NCBI GenBank assembly: GCA_030295235.1
Contig: AP026132.1
Location: forward strand, 665,001-729,000
DNA: 64,000 nt
Direction: 5' to 3'
From: Fistulifera solaris
Lineage: Eukaryota; Bacillariophyta; Bacillariophyceae; Naviculales; Stauroneidaceae
Of this stretch, positions 33,901-45,454 are shown one piece after another. A program made the translations under genes and the position numbers. How positions within the stretch are numbered: the stretch's first letter is position 1; each line of letters starts with the position of its first letter. The notes beneath the pieces are model-generated. The model searched no databases. It saw nothing but the letters and a program-made list of their open reading frames with translations, and was not told the origin of the DNA.

Positions 33901-34633
33901 ATGGAAATGGAAATGCAACGCTATATTGATTCGCTGATTAAAATAAACAATGACGCAATTGAGCTAATGCAGAATGCTAACTTCGAACAGAGCATTTATG
34001 CACTTCACGACGGACTTCAGTTATTACACTCCGTGCAACACGCACCATGGATGTTAAACGCAACAAGGAAAGGTCCACAAACAAGCTCATTCGGAAGCGA
34101 AGTTGTATTACTAAGCGTTGAACTCAACAACGGTACATCTGACATGGAGGATGACATTGTTGTCTTTTTTCAATCGGGCCTTAAAAATTGACGACGGCTT
34201 CTCTTCTATCGTCAAGGATAGTCCTGCATACGCCGAATCAAATTCTTTCTTACTTGGCGTATTGCTCTACAACTTGGGACTTGCGCATCATCTTTTGGGC
34301 ATCAAACGGGGTAATTCAGAACTCTATGACAAAGCGCTCGACTTTTATTCGCTATCACATGGGAGTTTCACGGACCAGTTGTATCCCTTCGGCTATCCTA
34401 CCAATTCCTTACATGTTGGTATATTGGCCATAACGAATAATGTTGGACACATTCATGCTTACTTCCGCCGATCAAGAGAAGTTCAAATCTGCATTGACGA
34501 ACTCATCCTTCGGTTAAGTCAGTACTCGCGTCGAAACAATCAAATACCGGAGTTCAATGGAGAACAAAAAGTATTCTTGATCAATGCATCGTTCTACCAA
34601 GAAATGGCTTTAAATGCCGCGCCCGCTGCCTGA
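33901..34633 (+). CDS. TPR-like helical protein of unknown function
   Basis: About 243 residues, largely helical, with repeat-like segments (NNDAIELMQNANFEQSIYAL, LYNLGLAHHLLGIKRGN, YDKALDFYSLS) that resemble tetratricopeptide units. Such proteins usually serve as scaffolds; no partner can be named. One extra T in the run 34165-34170 breaks the frame. Removing it gives DDIVVFFNRALKIDDGF. I start at the ATG just before EMEMQRYIDSL. An in-frame ATG at 33763 would add 46 Thr/Asn-rich residues and seems less likely. Confidence 0.5.
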
Positions 34634-34765
34634 GCATTCGTTCAATACATCTCTGTCTTCATAACAAAACTGGCGAATGTTTGGAAGAAAGCTTACTTGC
34701 CATGCTTGTATATATATAATGACGTAATAAACTAGCTGTTTCCTTTGTTTGTTCATCAAACGGAA

Positions 34766-37199
34766 TTACGGAATAGTTTTACTTTCGTCGGAAGTCTCAG
34801 GAAGTTCGATCCCATCAGGTACAGACCCACGACTCCTTGCATTACTCATGCGATCACGGATTCGCTGATATCGCGCTTCCTCTTTTTTGGTGACGGACGG
34901 CATGACCGAGTTGAAAGCAATGTCGAAATGTCTAGCACAAATCTGCAGACTCCTCTCATCCTGGAGAGAATCGTCCAATGCTGTGTCTTCTTTCAATACT
35001 GCCAATCCTGCCTCGCGTAACAGCGCTGCACAATCGGCACCACTATAACCATTCGCTCTTGTACTCATTCCTATTACCTCAAAGTCCACATCGTCCGCTA
35101 ATGCAATGTTAGAAGATAACGCTTTCAGGATCGAGACTCTATCTTCTGGTGTCGGCAAGGGCACGTAGAGTAATTTATCGAGTCGACCAGGTCGCAGCAT
35201 GGCTGGATCAATCAACTCTGGTCGGTTTGTGGCAGCGATAATAAACACACTCCGCCTAGCGTCCAAGCCGTCCATTTCAGTTAACAGTTGATTGACAACC
35301 CTTTCGCTAACGCCACCTCCTCCACCTCCGTCACTGCCTCGTTTCGGAACTAGCGAGTCCAGTTCGTCGAAGAAAACAACGCAAGGACTCGAACACCGTG
35401 CTCTCTCAAATACCGTGCGAACTGCACGCTCGCTCTCTCCGACGTACTTGTCCAAAAGCTCTGGACCTTTCACACTAATAAAGTTGGCACCACTTTCATG
35501 CGCGATAGCTTTCGCGAGGAGCGTTTTTCCACAACCGGGCGGGCCGTAAAGTAAAATACCCGCAGGTAGCGACAGCCCCAGTCTTTGGAACTTTTCCGGA
35601 TTTCGAATCGGTTCTAAAACAGAAATAGCAAGTTCTTCTCGAATACTTTCCAGAGCGCCAACGTCCTCCCAGTCCACGTCAGGAACCATCGCAAATCCTT
35701 CTCTTTTACTAGACGGCTGCACAAGCGGGATTGCTGTCAAGAAGTCCTCCATAGTTACGAACAAAGGCTCCATTTGTGCCGGCGTAAGCGGAGTCACCGG
35801 ACTCAGTCCACTTTCTGTGTATGTTATCGACGTTGGACTTGCTTCGTCTACGCTCATAAGATCATGCCCTTTCAGCACATTAGAAAATATCCGGTTGATT
35901 GCAATAACAGCAGCTTCCTTGGCCAAACTCCGTATATCTGCTCCGACAAAACCAGGCGTTTTCCGTGCAAGTACTTTGTAATCGAAATCACCAGCCAAAC
36001 GCATATCTTTGGTCATTGTCGTAATGATTTTCTCACGAGCCTCTTCGTCAGGAATGCCCATGAGAATTTCCTTATCGAATCGTCCCGCCCGACGCAGTGC
36101 AGGATCCATAGCATCCGGACGATTGGTTGCCGCAAGCACAATAACAGCGGCGTTATCTCGGTTGTTTTCGGGAGATAACATATCCATACAGGTCAAAAGC
36201 TGCGCCACCATTCTCTTTTCCATGCCTCTGGAACTTCCCCCTTCACTTCGTTTGGGAGCAATGGCATCGAGTTCGTCCATAAAAATGATGGAAGGAGCCA
36301 AACTTGATGCTGTTTTGAACAAATTTCGAATTCTTCCTTCCGACTCACCAGACATCCCGGTTACTAATTCAGGTGCAGACACACGAAAGAAAGTAACGTT
36401 AAGTTGGCCAGCAACTGAAGATAGCAAGTGAGAATACATACAGTTTTTTATTGTATACGAACAGAGTAACAATAATCGTACCAGCATTGGCCAAAGCGGA
36501 TTTGCCAGTTCCAGGCGGTCCGCGTAATAAAACTCCTCGAGGTGGTTCAATACCAAGATGACGATAAAGTTCCGGTCGCACCAAGGGATATTCCACCAGC
36601 TGCCTTATTTCGCGGATAATCTCATCCATACCTCCAAGATCCGAATATCGTTCCGTGGGTCTCGGAACCGGCGTAAGAAAAGCTGTGTCGTCATCTCCGC
36701 TAGGCGTAACGCCGACCGAAGACTTTCGTATGATCTTGCGACGTTTGATTTTCGGCGATTTCTTCTCCGACGCCGACTCTCCATGTTCGACAGGCATCTC
36801 ATTGCCGGCATCATCCAAAGATTTTTTTGCCGTTTCCGTTTCATTTTCTTTCGAAAGCTGGCGATACCGATTCCTCAAAGAGGCGTTCAATCCACCGCCC
36901 AAGCCGTGTTGTTCTCTCATGGCGTCATTCTCACGCGCTTCTTGTTCGAACTTGTCTTCCTCTTCCTCGATCGACTTTCGCTTCTTGCGAGCACTCGATT
37001 CCTCCGCGATTTGCTCCAGTAATATACTGACTTTGGCGACGAGCATCGGGACATCTTTGCGCTGATACTCGCGATACTTGTACCGTAGTTCCGTCACGAC
37101 GGCCTCGGCATCAGTGGCTTCCTCATCGCTACTTTGAATGATTTTTCGGACAAGATGGGACAGCTTGGGGTCGTTCTCGACCACAATTTTCTTTCCCAT
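34766..37199 (-). CDS. NVL: NVL/Rix7-type AAA ATPase (ribosome biogenesis)
   Basis: A 788-residue double AAA ATPase of the NVL/Rix7 group. It is a hexameric unfoldase that removes factors from pre-60S ribosomal particles in the nucleolus. Domain 1 has RGPPGTGKSALANA (Walker A) and SIIFMDELDAIAPKR (Walker B). Domain 2 has YGPPGCGKTLLAKAIAHE, CVVFFDELDSLVPKR and the arginine-finger region TNRPELIDPAMLRPGRLD. The N-terminal 190 residues are charged and contain KIKRRKIIRKS, a likely nuclear signal. One intron, 36415-36481 (67 bases, GTACGA ... CTTCAG), interrupts Walker A just after ALANA and joins to VAGQLNV in phase. There are no frame breaks. NVL is preferred over CDC48 because of the N-terminus and the GMDEIIREIRQLVEYPL wording. 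Confidence 0.85.
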
Positions 37200-37549
37200 G
37201 ATTCTTTGATTTTCACTTTTAATACAGAAGGCTTCCTTGATTCATTAATGAGACGAAAAGTGAAGAAGACGAAACAAAGAAATGCACTGTGTCGAAATTT
37301 TTGGTTGGTTATGCGACGAAAAACCGTCCAGCCCTACGATGTCTTACTGGTTTTCATTTGTATGGTATGGGCCAAGGAATAAATGGGCGTGTGTGTGACG
37401 TAACGAAATGTCCATGTCGCCCATGATTCCGTCACGCGTCTTCAGGATATGTTTTTAACCTTTACTTGTATTTAGTTTGAATAAAAATATGCTATCTAGT
37501 GTTAGCAGCATTGTTCTGTATCAATTTGTTCGAATTGAGCAACGAAAAA
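37200..37549. other. Spacer between NVL and the histidine-phosphatase-like gene
   Basis: A 350-base spacer between two minus-strand genes, presumably carrying the NVL promoter. Nothing else was seen. Confidence 0.4.
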
Positions 37550-39068
37550 TCACGCCCAGTCCTGGTCGGCCTTAGTTTCATCTTCTTCCACTATTATTTC
37601 AGAAATACTTCTTAACCAGTCTTCAGCTCCATCATCACGGTCCATGTACGCCTCCATGGCTGTCGCGGCTGCCTCAGATTTCGTTTTTTCTCCGTTGACG
37701 GGTTCTATTGGGGTAAAGAGAGACCGTTTCTGCAATGACTCGGTCAACCCCAGATCCATCGGCGCCGACACGTTGAATGCCATGTTCGGGCCACTCTCTA
37801 CTACCGGTACGGGAGAACTCTTTACAGCAGTTTTATCGAACTCAGATGTAATCGATTCACGATCTTTCGAGCCTAAGGCAGAAGCGAAGCCCCACCAACG
37901 AGTGATATTCCCGCCAAACTGGCGAATGCCGTGGGCGAAATGGGTGCTTCCGCTGTATCTCGTTGTCGGGCCAGTAACTTTTGATTTTCTTTTTCTTCCA
38001 TAATCTTCCTTTTCCTTTCCTTTTCTTGGTACTTCTTATCAATAGCAATGCGTTCTTCTTCTAGCTTGACATCCTTGAGGCTGACAATGTCCCCGGTTTG
38101 CTTTCGCAAAATCGCCAATTGTTTTCGACCTTCCTCCAGCACATCAAGATACTCTGACATGTCTTCTTGCTTTGTCTTCCACAGCTCCAATACGGACTTC
38201 TTTGTAATATCCAATCGAATCTCCCCGGGCGAAAATTCCAGTTCATGAATTCTGTTATAGGGAATACCCGCAATCATCGCCGACAACAACGCCGGCCCCG
38301 TACCATCCGGAAAAATCAGCAATATGGTATCTCCCGAGTACTGCGACTCCAATATGGATAACAATTGCCGCAAACGAATCGCTTGATCACTCAACGTCTC
38401 GTGCGGTGTTCCGTCGATATTCGGTGGAGGCCGGGCCCCCACTCCCGACGGTCCCGCCTCATCATGGTCGAACGCCCAGACCGCCGCTTTGGTACTTTGC
38501 ATATCCAACATATCCCATCGTCCAATTGCACGAGGATCCAAAAGGTGAATTCCGGAATCAATCGATCTCGTCCCAGCTTGAGTTCTTGTCCAACCAAATT
38601 GCTCGTATCGATGCACGACGCCGCGAGACTGTATTTGATGACGGTCGGCAAATGATCCAGACTGGCCATTTTCTGACAGGCCGTTAAAACTTGTTCTTGA
38701 CCTTGGCGCGACAAGGCATCCTCCCGATTCGTCAAAAACAACGGATTGGTGCTCCAAATGTTGTCTTCTTCCAGTAAACTAATTCCGGCCCTCAGGAAAT
38801 GATATTTGTTCGCTAACTGTTCGCAGGGGAACTTGACCAGTCCCCGGGCCTGTGCCGGTAAGGAAAACAACATCAGAGGAAGAGAGCAAAGGAACTGACG
38901 CCGCGGTGCGCTGTCGCACTCTCCGTCGTCCTGAGAAAGCATTCTTGCACTCGTTCGACAAGATCTTTGGGTGTGCATTTGAGGTGTCACCCACGCCTTC
39001 AAACCCGGTGCATTGCAGCAGAGGAATAACAATAACACAAAACTCCTTCGTTTCATTCTATTATACAA
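37550..39068 (-). CDS. Histidine-phosphatase-fold plastid protein, likely thylakoid-lumen targeted
   Basis: About 505 residues. The middle matches a plant plastid family of phosphoglycerate-mutase-like proteins: NKYHFLRAGISLLE, TNREDALSRQGQEQV, IDGTPHETLSDQAIRL, SILESQYSGDTILLIFPDG and HELEFSPGEIRL. The catalytic RHG of active histidine phosphatases is RAG here, as also in my recollection of the plant members, so phosphatase activity is doubtful. The N-terminus is layered: a signal peptide (SFVLLLFLCCNAPGLKAW, with an aromatic after the cut), then a twin-arginine segment (RRQFLCSLPLMLFSLPAQA), which suggests lumen delivery. A coiled charged region and a hydrophobic stretch near the C-terminus follow. 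Two one-base losses are inferred, at 38540-38543 and 37890-37893. Confidence 0.65.
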
Positions 39069-39651
39069 AATGAAAATTCAAGCAAACTTTGTTGAAGTTC
39101 TCGTTGTAGAAGAAAGTGATGGCTATGTTTCCTTTCGAACTTTTTTGTTTGCGTTCTTTCTGGATCTTTTGCCCGCGCGCAAAAAGCATGCACGAGAACA
39201 TCACGCGCCGTAAAAATGCACGTACTATGAGTATGCTGTACATAGTAGTTCTCTTGTGGCGCATCGGTTCCCCTTCAAGAATAAGTCAACATCAAAGGGT
39301 ACCTGGTACCTGGTAGAGTAGAAACCGTCATACGTCACGAACCGCTGACAGCCCCTCGACGAAGGACGGACGAGCGTGGACGGTATCGTTATGCGTTCGT
39401 CTCTCTGCGTTTTTTTCGCTCAAGGTCATCCGCGGTCTGCGGTCTTTTTTACAACAACGGGCGTGATTTGTGTTTGGTTCATGTGTTGCTATGCTACCTA
39501 AATAGGAAAGCAGCATAAAAGGTGAAAGAGAAAGATACCGTCACACCACTTCTCCCTTTACTAAATCGAAGGTATCGCATAAAAAGCGAGGGACAGCGAG
39601 TGAGAGTTGCAATTAAAAGAACACAAAATTTCGAACGCACCGAAACCCACC
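39069..39651. other. Divergent intergenic region
   Basis: Shared upstream DNA of the histidine-phosphatase-like gene (-) and the ArfGAP gene (+). It contains two overlapping TACCTGGTA motifs. Small frames on both strands look spurious. Confidence 0.5.
39300..39316 (+). repeat. Intergenic TACCTGGTA motif, copies 5 and 6
   Basis: TACCTGGTACCTGGTAG: two copies overlapping by two bases, spaced by seven. Confidence 0.45.
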
Positions 39652-40983
39652 ATGGCCGACGATCAAAAAGTCCTCAAAAAGCGCCTCAAGGTGCTCATGT
39701 CGCTTCCGGAAAATCAAGTTTGTTCCGATTGCCCGGAACGTCAGCCTCGTTGGGCGTCGCTCATTGTTCCTCCTCCGGGAGCTCCCCCCGGATCCCTTCC
39801 GATCGGCGCGTTTTGCTGTCTCGAATGCAGCGGATCGCACCGGCGGCTCGGTGTTCACATTTCCTTTGTAAGATCCATCAATCTGGATTCTTGTACGTAC
39901 TCTAGTCTTGTATCGACCAAAGGTACTCGTTTGTATGTTTCTCACTGACTCCGTTTTCCTTCTATTTCTTTAACAGGGAAAGAAAAGGAAGTTCTTGCTA
40001 TGGAAAATGGCGGAAACTTAAAAGTCAACGCGATTTTTGAAGCAAATCTAGCTCGATCGGGTGTGCAAAAACCGTCGAATCATGCCGATGGGCCGACTCG
40101 AGAACGGTTCATTCGAGACAAGTACGAACGCCGCAAGTTTTATGACCCCGCTTCCTTTGCCAACTTGCCGGCTCCTTCATCGAGTGCGCCAACAGTCCAA
40201 CCAGCACAAGGGACGGAAGTGGGTCCACCGTCCGATGCCGCTCGGCAACGCATGGAGCAACGTCGTTTGCGAAAAATTCAGTCGGCACCGGCGACGGAAG
40301 AAGCGCGCCAACCTCCCAAACCCACACGCAGCAGTTCGACGGACCGCCCTCGGTCGCGCACTCCTCCCCGACTCAACGCCACTAAGCCGGGTCCACGACG
40401 AACGACACGCCGACAGTCTTCGGAGGAATCGCTCGAAAAGGAAATGGATTTGTTGGATTTGAACTTTGTGGCTGCCCCCGCCGCCGAAACCAAGCCAGAA
40501 TCATCGTCTCATGATCTCTTCAACTTCTTGGTCGTTCAGGACCCGGCACAGCCTAAGCAGCAGCCTCCGAAGTCTTCGACTCTCGATATCATGTCGCTCT
40601 ACGGTAATAACAACAATAACGAGTACCAGCGCCAGAATTCGTTGTCGAGTTTCGGCAATTTGACGGTCAGCAATATCATGGAGGATCCGAACAATAGCAG
40701 TGGATACACGGCTCAGCAAATGCAACAAATGAATATGCGACCGATGCCGAACATGCAGCAACAAATGATGATGATGCAGCAGCAACAGCAAATGATGATG
40801 ATGCAACAACAGCAACGCATGATGATGGGAAATAACAACATGATGATGATGCCGAATAACGCAACGAATGGTTTTGGTGCTCCTATGGGTAGTGGACCTC
40901 CTTCATTTCAAGGACAAACTGTCAACAAAGCACCCGAGAAGGAAGATCCTTTTGCCCAATTCGGTGTCAATCATTTCCGATAA
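39652..40983 (+). CDS. ArfGAP-domain protein
   Basis: A 415-residue GTPase-activating protein for Arf, acting in vesicle traffic. The zinc finger reads CSDC ... CCLEC with an insert rich in Pro/Gly between the pairs. It is followed by [22 protein letters not shown], where the arginine finger (first R of HRRLG) is present. An intron at 39893-39976 (84 bases, GTACGT ... TTAACAG) joins INLDS to [14 protein letters not shown] in phase. The C-terminal half is disordered: Ser/Pro/Arg-rich, then Met/Gln/Asn-rich runs encoded by ATG and CAG repeats (about 40740-40860), a likely slippage-prone tract. The last residues ([14 protein letters not shown]) resemble the DPF-type adaptor-binding motifs of trafficking proteins. 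No frame break. Confidence 0.85.
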
Positions 40984-41515
40984 ATTGATAAACTATAAGA
41001 GCAGCTGATCCAATTTTAGTTCCAGATGTATGTATGTCTAGATCTAGACATCGCCCGTCGCTATCGAGGAAGTATAGCTTTCGTGGTCGCTCTATCGCTT
41101 TCTCAGCTCCTCAGAAAGTTTGGATGATTCAGCTGGCAACGACTTGTTGTAAGTTGGGTATTAATATGCTTGTAGGCGTCAATAGTCATGTTGTAATCCG
41201 TTTAACACACTTTTGCAATTTCATTCTCTATAGAGGTCTTCTCATTGATTGAGTATAGTCATCCCTAGCTCGAGAGCCGACATCACCCGGTATGAAAATA
41301 CAAAGAGCATCGATGTGCGGTTCCTATAGCAGCTGCCGTCTGGCAGACGGACCATTGAATTTTTTTCCCCTCTTCTTTATTTTCGGCGGCGCATTTTCTT
41401 TTTTCTTCCCTCCATTCGAGAGAAAAGAGACGTCTATAGCATAACAATCATTCAAAGTTTCAAGGCTGCTTGCTGAACCTCTTTTTTCTTCATTTTTGAT
41501 TTGTGAATTAAAGCC
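40984..41515. other. Intergenic, nothing supported
   Basis: A spacer between two plus-strand genes, presumably holding the DnaJ promoter. No repeat or RNA gene was seen. Confidence 0.4.
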
Positions 41516-42819
41516 ATGTTCTTTGGCGGCGACCCTTTTGAGCATTTTGCACACCATGGCGGCGGAGGGTCTCACCGAGGTCCTCGCCGGGATGTCGATA
41601 CTACGAAACTTTACGAGACTCTTGGGGTACGTTTCCGTGCGGCGCACACAGCGTTGTTGCTGACCTATGAGCAAAGCTAAATAATTGTTCGTCTTCCACT
41701 TTTTCAGGTAGAGAAAACAGCCACACAGCCAGAAATCAAAAAAGCCTACCGCAAGCTGGCGGTGAAACATCATCCCGATAAAGGCGGAGACGAACACAAG
41801 TTTAAAGAAATCAATGCCGCGTACGAAATATTAAGTGACGAAGAAAAGAGAGCGAAATACGATCGCCACGGCCTCGAAGGAATCGACGATCACGGCGGAG
41901 GAGACGGAGGTGCCGATATTTTGATCTGTTCTTTGGTGGAGGTCGTCAGGCTTCGCGGGGTCCCCGTCGCAGCGAAGATGTCAATCACGCCATCAAAGTC
42001 ACACTGGAAGATCTATATAATGGAAAAACCGTCAAGCTCGCCATCAATCGCGAGGTACTCGTCGGCAAGCCCAAAATGTGTCGACAGTGTGACGGACGGG
42101 GCATGAGAATGGAACTTCGCCAAATTGGCCTCGGAATGGTGCAACAAATCCAACGGCACTGCGCGTCGTGCCGGGGTGAAGGCTATCAGTGCGAGAAGAA
42201 GCGAGAGCGTAAAATTGTCGAAGTGCACGTTGAAAAAGGCATGCGACACAAGGATAAAATCACCTTTCGCGGCATGTCGGATGAAAAGCCCAATATGCAA
42301 CCGGGCGATGTGCACTTTGTTGTGCATGAAAAGGAACATGATGTTTTTAAGCGGAAAGGAGCTGATCTTTTGATCACAAAGAATCTAAGTTTGAAGGAGG
42401 CCCTGACAGGTTTCGCATGGAGGATCAAACATCTGGATGGGAGATCCTTGATTGTTGCATCGAAGCCTGGCGAAGTTATTCGAGCCAATGCGGCAAATGA
42501 AAAGCCATATGTCAAGATTGTGCCGAACGAGGGCATGCCGAGTCGAGGAAACCCATTTGTCAAGGGTAATCTTTACGTCCTTTTCACGGTCAAGTTCCCA
42601 GAAGACGGAGAACTCTCGGCTGCGGCTTTAGACAGTTTGCGCGCACACTTGCCCGGTCCTTCGTCGATGGATATGGAAGCTCAAGAGGAAGAAGAGGAAG
42701 TACATTTGGAGGTAGCGAACATTGCAAACTTTGGACGCGGTGGCGCTCAAACGCAGGAGTCAGCCTACGACTCGGATAGCGATGAGGGTCCCCAGGCAGT
42801 AAACTGTCAGCAATCCTAA
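41516..42819 (+). CDS. DnaJ/Hsp40 co-chaperone (type A) with a reduced zinc finger
   Basis: A co-chaperone that delivers clients to Hsp70. Exon 1 (41516-41626) begins [11 protein letters not shown] and enters the J domain (TTKLYETLG). An intron of 81 bases (41627-41707) leads to [19 protein letters not shown], with the essential HPD. A Gly-rich linker and the two client-binding beta domains follow ([10 protein letters not shown] ... [20 protein letters not shown] ... [17 protein letters not shown] ... [22 protein letters not shown]). Type A proteins normally have four CxxCxGxG repeats. Only two complete ones are present ([16 protein letters not shown]), plus a single remaining Cys. The protein ends without a CaaX box (AVNCQQS). 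One T is missing at 41919-41922; correction gives [12 protein letters not shown]. Confidence 0.8.
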
Positions 42820-42980
42820 ATACTTTGTAAGGACAATGAGAAAAGGTTTTGTTCACTTTTGAAAATATTTTGCAATGCCCTATCGTATGTCGCTTGTTAT
42901 CATTGGAGCCTTGCCTCGACGCTGTAAACTTTGCCTATAGCCGCTTTTAATACAGACCTTATTTATTTGTTGTGTCTAGC

Positions 42981-44711
42981 TCAAACTGGTGAGTCCTTTT
43001 CCCACAAGCTTTGAATTTTCACTACAATAGCGGTGATGTCATCTCTGTATTCTCCTTCCTCTTCGTGCCATTTTGCGGCCGCTGCTTCTATCAATGCCTG
43101 ACACGCCTTCGTTGCCCCACGATCCAAATTTTCTCCAACAATTCGTACAGCATCTGTAGATGTTATGAACTCCCAAACTCCATCTGAAGCCAAGATCATG
43201 AATTCATCTTGATCACTGATCTCATACGTGGAAATAACAGGTTCAGCAATGACTCCTACTTCGCTGACGGCATGGTCTCCGATTGATCGAGCCATAGCTA
43301 AACCAATTTGAGTATAATGCGGGTCCAACCAAACCCTAGCAGAGAGCCCAGGAGCAGGAGCAGGTGACACGTAACCACCTTGTGCTATAATGCGTTCCAT
43401 TTCCTCAGGTAGGTCTGGATTTTGGTCGATGGTCAGATCCACAGCATCCCAGCTGCTACCTTCGGCCGTTTTCCGAGCCATCACAGCACGAGAGTCCCCA
43501 GCATTTGCCAAGGTCAATATACTTTTCGTGAGCAAAGCAACACAAGCCGTCGTCCCTGAATACCAGGGTTCGATAAGTGGCTCGTCCTTGAGAGCCTCGT
43601 CAACGGCAAGGAAGACGTCTGTCAAAGCCTTTCCGTCATTAGAGCCAAAGTCCGGATGTTTCTCCAACCGCCTTTGTACTTCGTGTAAAGCAAACTGAGA
43701 AACGAATTCGCCACCTTGGCCATGACCGTCATAGACTGCGAAGAGAGCAATGCGACGATTGTTGCCATAAGGATATGCGACTCCACCTCGATCCTGATTT
43801 ATCTTCGCCACCATTGTGGGCCGTTCCTCCGGTCGTTTACGTGCTGATAATTCGTTTGCTTCGGCATCTGCTGTATCCGAAGAGGACGAGTCGTCATCAC
43901 TTCCAAAACGTTGATGAGTGCCTGCAAAGGCTGCTGGCTTTCCGCCTTGGGGAGGAGTCCAGGCTTCTTCCTCGTCCTCCTCCTCTTCGTCATCTCCATA
44001 AATGGGCTCGACACCGTGGCACGAGTACGTCCCGACAATTTCCAAAGGAAACGGTAGCTTGTGTTCTTCTTCGGCTGCTACCGTTTGTCGATAGCTCCAT
44101 CGGGGTATGCGCTGCAGGTCAGAACCCTCATTATCTCCGGGCTGTTTCTCGTCGTCTACACCCAGATCATCACTTGACTGAAATAGAAGAGAGCTCGAGG
44201 ACCCAGGTCGGGCGAGAGGTTTGTTGGTGTACAAGACATTGTCGCGGTGAATCGCCGGTGAGGGTGGTGCCCGATCTGCTGAGAGTAGTTCATCGGCATG
44301 TACTGTCTTGGTTCTACGACGCTCCGGAGTACTTTTAATTGAAGTCGAACTGACTTCCGAGAAGCGCCGCTGTCGCTTATGGCTACCTGCCTCGTCGTGA
44401 GCATCATCCGATGACTCACCTCGGGTGTGACTGGAAGTGGTGGTGAGTGACAAGCGGCGTTTACGAAATGTATGAGCTTTCTCATCAGCAGAGGGACTCG
44501 TCGCTTCAATTAGTGATTCAGCGCTTTGGATCTTTTCTTCAGTCTCATCTTGGGTGTCTAGGTTGTCGGATTGCTCCTTTGTCGGCGAAGTCGGTTGCAA
44601 ATGATGTTTCGGAAGACTCAGCCTACGTTTTCGAAATGTCGAGCTCTTCTTCTTGTCTTCATTTTCGTCATCATGCGAGTAATGAAGGTGTTTATCCAAT
44701 TCGTTTTCCAT
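42981..44711 (-). CDS. PP2C-type protein phosphatase with long N-terminus
   Basis: A 576-residue metal-dependent Ser/Thr phosphatase. The catalytic half shows the family motifs in order: ALFAVYDGHGQGGEF (metal Asp), SGTTACVALL, LANAGDSRAV, GLAMARSIGDHAV, FMILASDGVWEFI and RDDITAIVVKI. The N-terminal 300 residues are charged and disordered. They contain the same segment twice, TFRKRRLSL, about 60 residues apart, each a good basic-residue-directed kinase site. The DRGG motif that normally opens the domain is preceded by a Glu/Asp-rich stretch. I start at the ATG before ENELDKHLHYS. A longer frame reaches 44876, but its extra residues show no conserved feature. The frame is intact. Confidence 0.85.
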   Translation of the reverse strand: MENELDKHLHYSHDDENEDKKKSSTFRKRRLSLPKHHLQPTSPTKEQSDNLDTQDETEEKIQSAESLIEATSPSADEKAHTFRKRRLSLTTTSSHTRGESSDDAHDEAGSHKRQRRFSEVSSTSIKSTPERRRTKTVHADELLSADRAPPSPAIHRDNVLYTNKPLARPGSSSSLLFQSSDDLGVDDEKQPGDNEGSDLQRIPRWSYRQTVAAEEEHKLPFPLEIVGTYSCHGVEPIYGDDEEEEDEEEAWTPPQGGKPAAFAGTHQRFGSDDDSSSSDTADAEANELSARKRPEERPTMVAKINQDRGGVAYPYGNNRRIALFAVYDGHGQGGEFVSQFALHEVQRRLEKHPDFGSNDGKALTDVFLAVDEALKDEPLIEPWYSGTTACVALLTKSILTLANAGDSRAVMARKTAEGSSWDAVDLTIDQNPDLPEEMERIIAQGGYVSPAPAPGLSARVWLDPHYTQIGLAMARSIGDHAVSEVGVIAEPVISTYEISDQDEFMILASDGVWEFITSTDAVRIVGENLDRGATKACQALIEAAAAKWHEEEGEYRDDITAIVVKIQSLWEKDSPV

Positions 44712-44896
44712 GATTACTGATTGTACAAAAATGAGCACAAGACTTTGATCGGTTTGCCTTTTGCTGATATCGAGTGGCGTCGTATACAAACCCGTCAATT
44801 CGTTTTGTTTCGCGTTCCAGCTCAGTCTAATGGAGGACGTGACAATGAAGCTTTTCCTAACAAAGTAGACCTTCAAATAAACAGGAGAGGCGAGCA

Positions 44897-45351
44897 GTGA
44901 ATGACATCAGTGTCATTGAAGAGGACGCGGTGGAGGAACTGCTCTACGAAGGCGAAAAAGCGCATTCGATGGGGAACAAACATCGGGAGGAGAGGACTTC
45001 TCTCGTCCGTAATTCGATCGGAACGCCAGCAAGGTAATTTTACATAAGGGAATTCTTCGCGCGCCAATGTCCTATTGATTGAAACACGTTTTGTGTATAA
45101 GCTTGTGATAAAGTGCGCCATGCAAGTTGGTGATAGTGCAGTGTACAACACAAAATCAAGTTCAATGTTCAACGTTTATCTTTTTAGCCTTCACGAGAAC
45201 ATTCCATCAGAGCCATCAGCCAATCGATGCAATTGAATGGAAAGAAATCCTAAAGAGCCCAGTTACCAAACAACAGTCATCGATGCTACATTTCTCGGAA
45301 GAAAACACTTTGCTCAAACTGGGTCCCTATCGCTATCTAGCCCACCCCTGA
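44897..45351 (+). CDS. Possible small spliced gene, unknown
   Basis: A coding-like acidic stretch (VEELLYEGEKAHSMGNKHREE) ends at a GTAATT donor at 45034. A TTTTTAG acceptor ends at 45187. The frame after splicing stops soon (SLHENIPSEP ...), while the neighbouring frame continues to 45351 (IDAIEWKEILKSPVTKQQ). A one-base error in exon 1 would connect them. No start codon is secure and no family was recognised. Both exons may be chance. Confidence 0.2.
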
Positions 45352-45454
45352 GAACGAGAATTCAAAGCAGTGCAAGACAAAGGAATGAATCGAATTAACG
45401 AACATTTTATAGAATACTCTTATTAGAGAATAAAGTTAACCAAGTAACTCTAAA

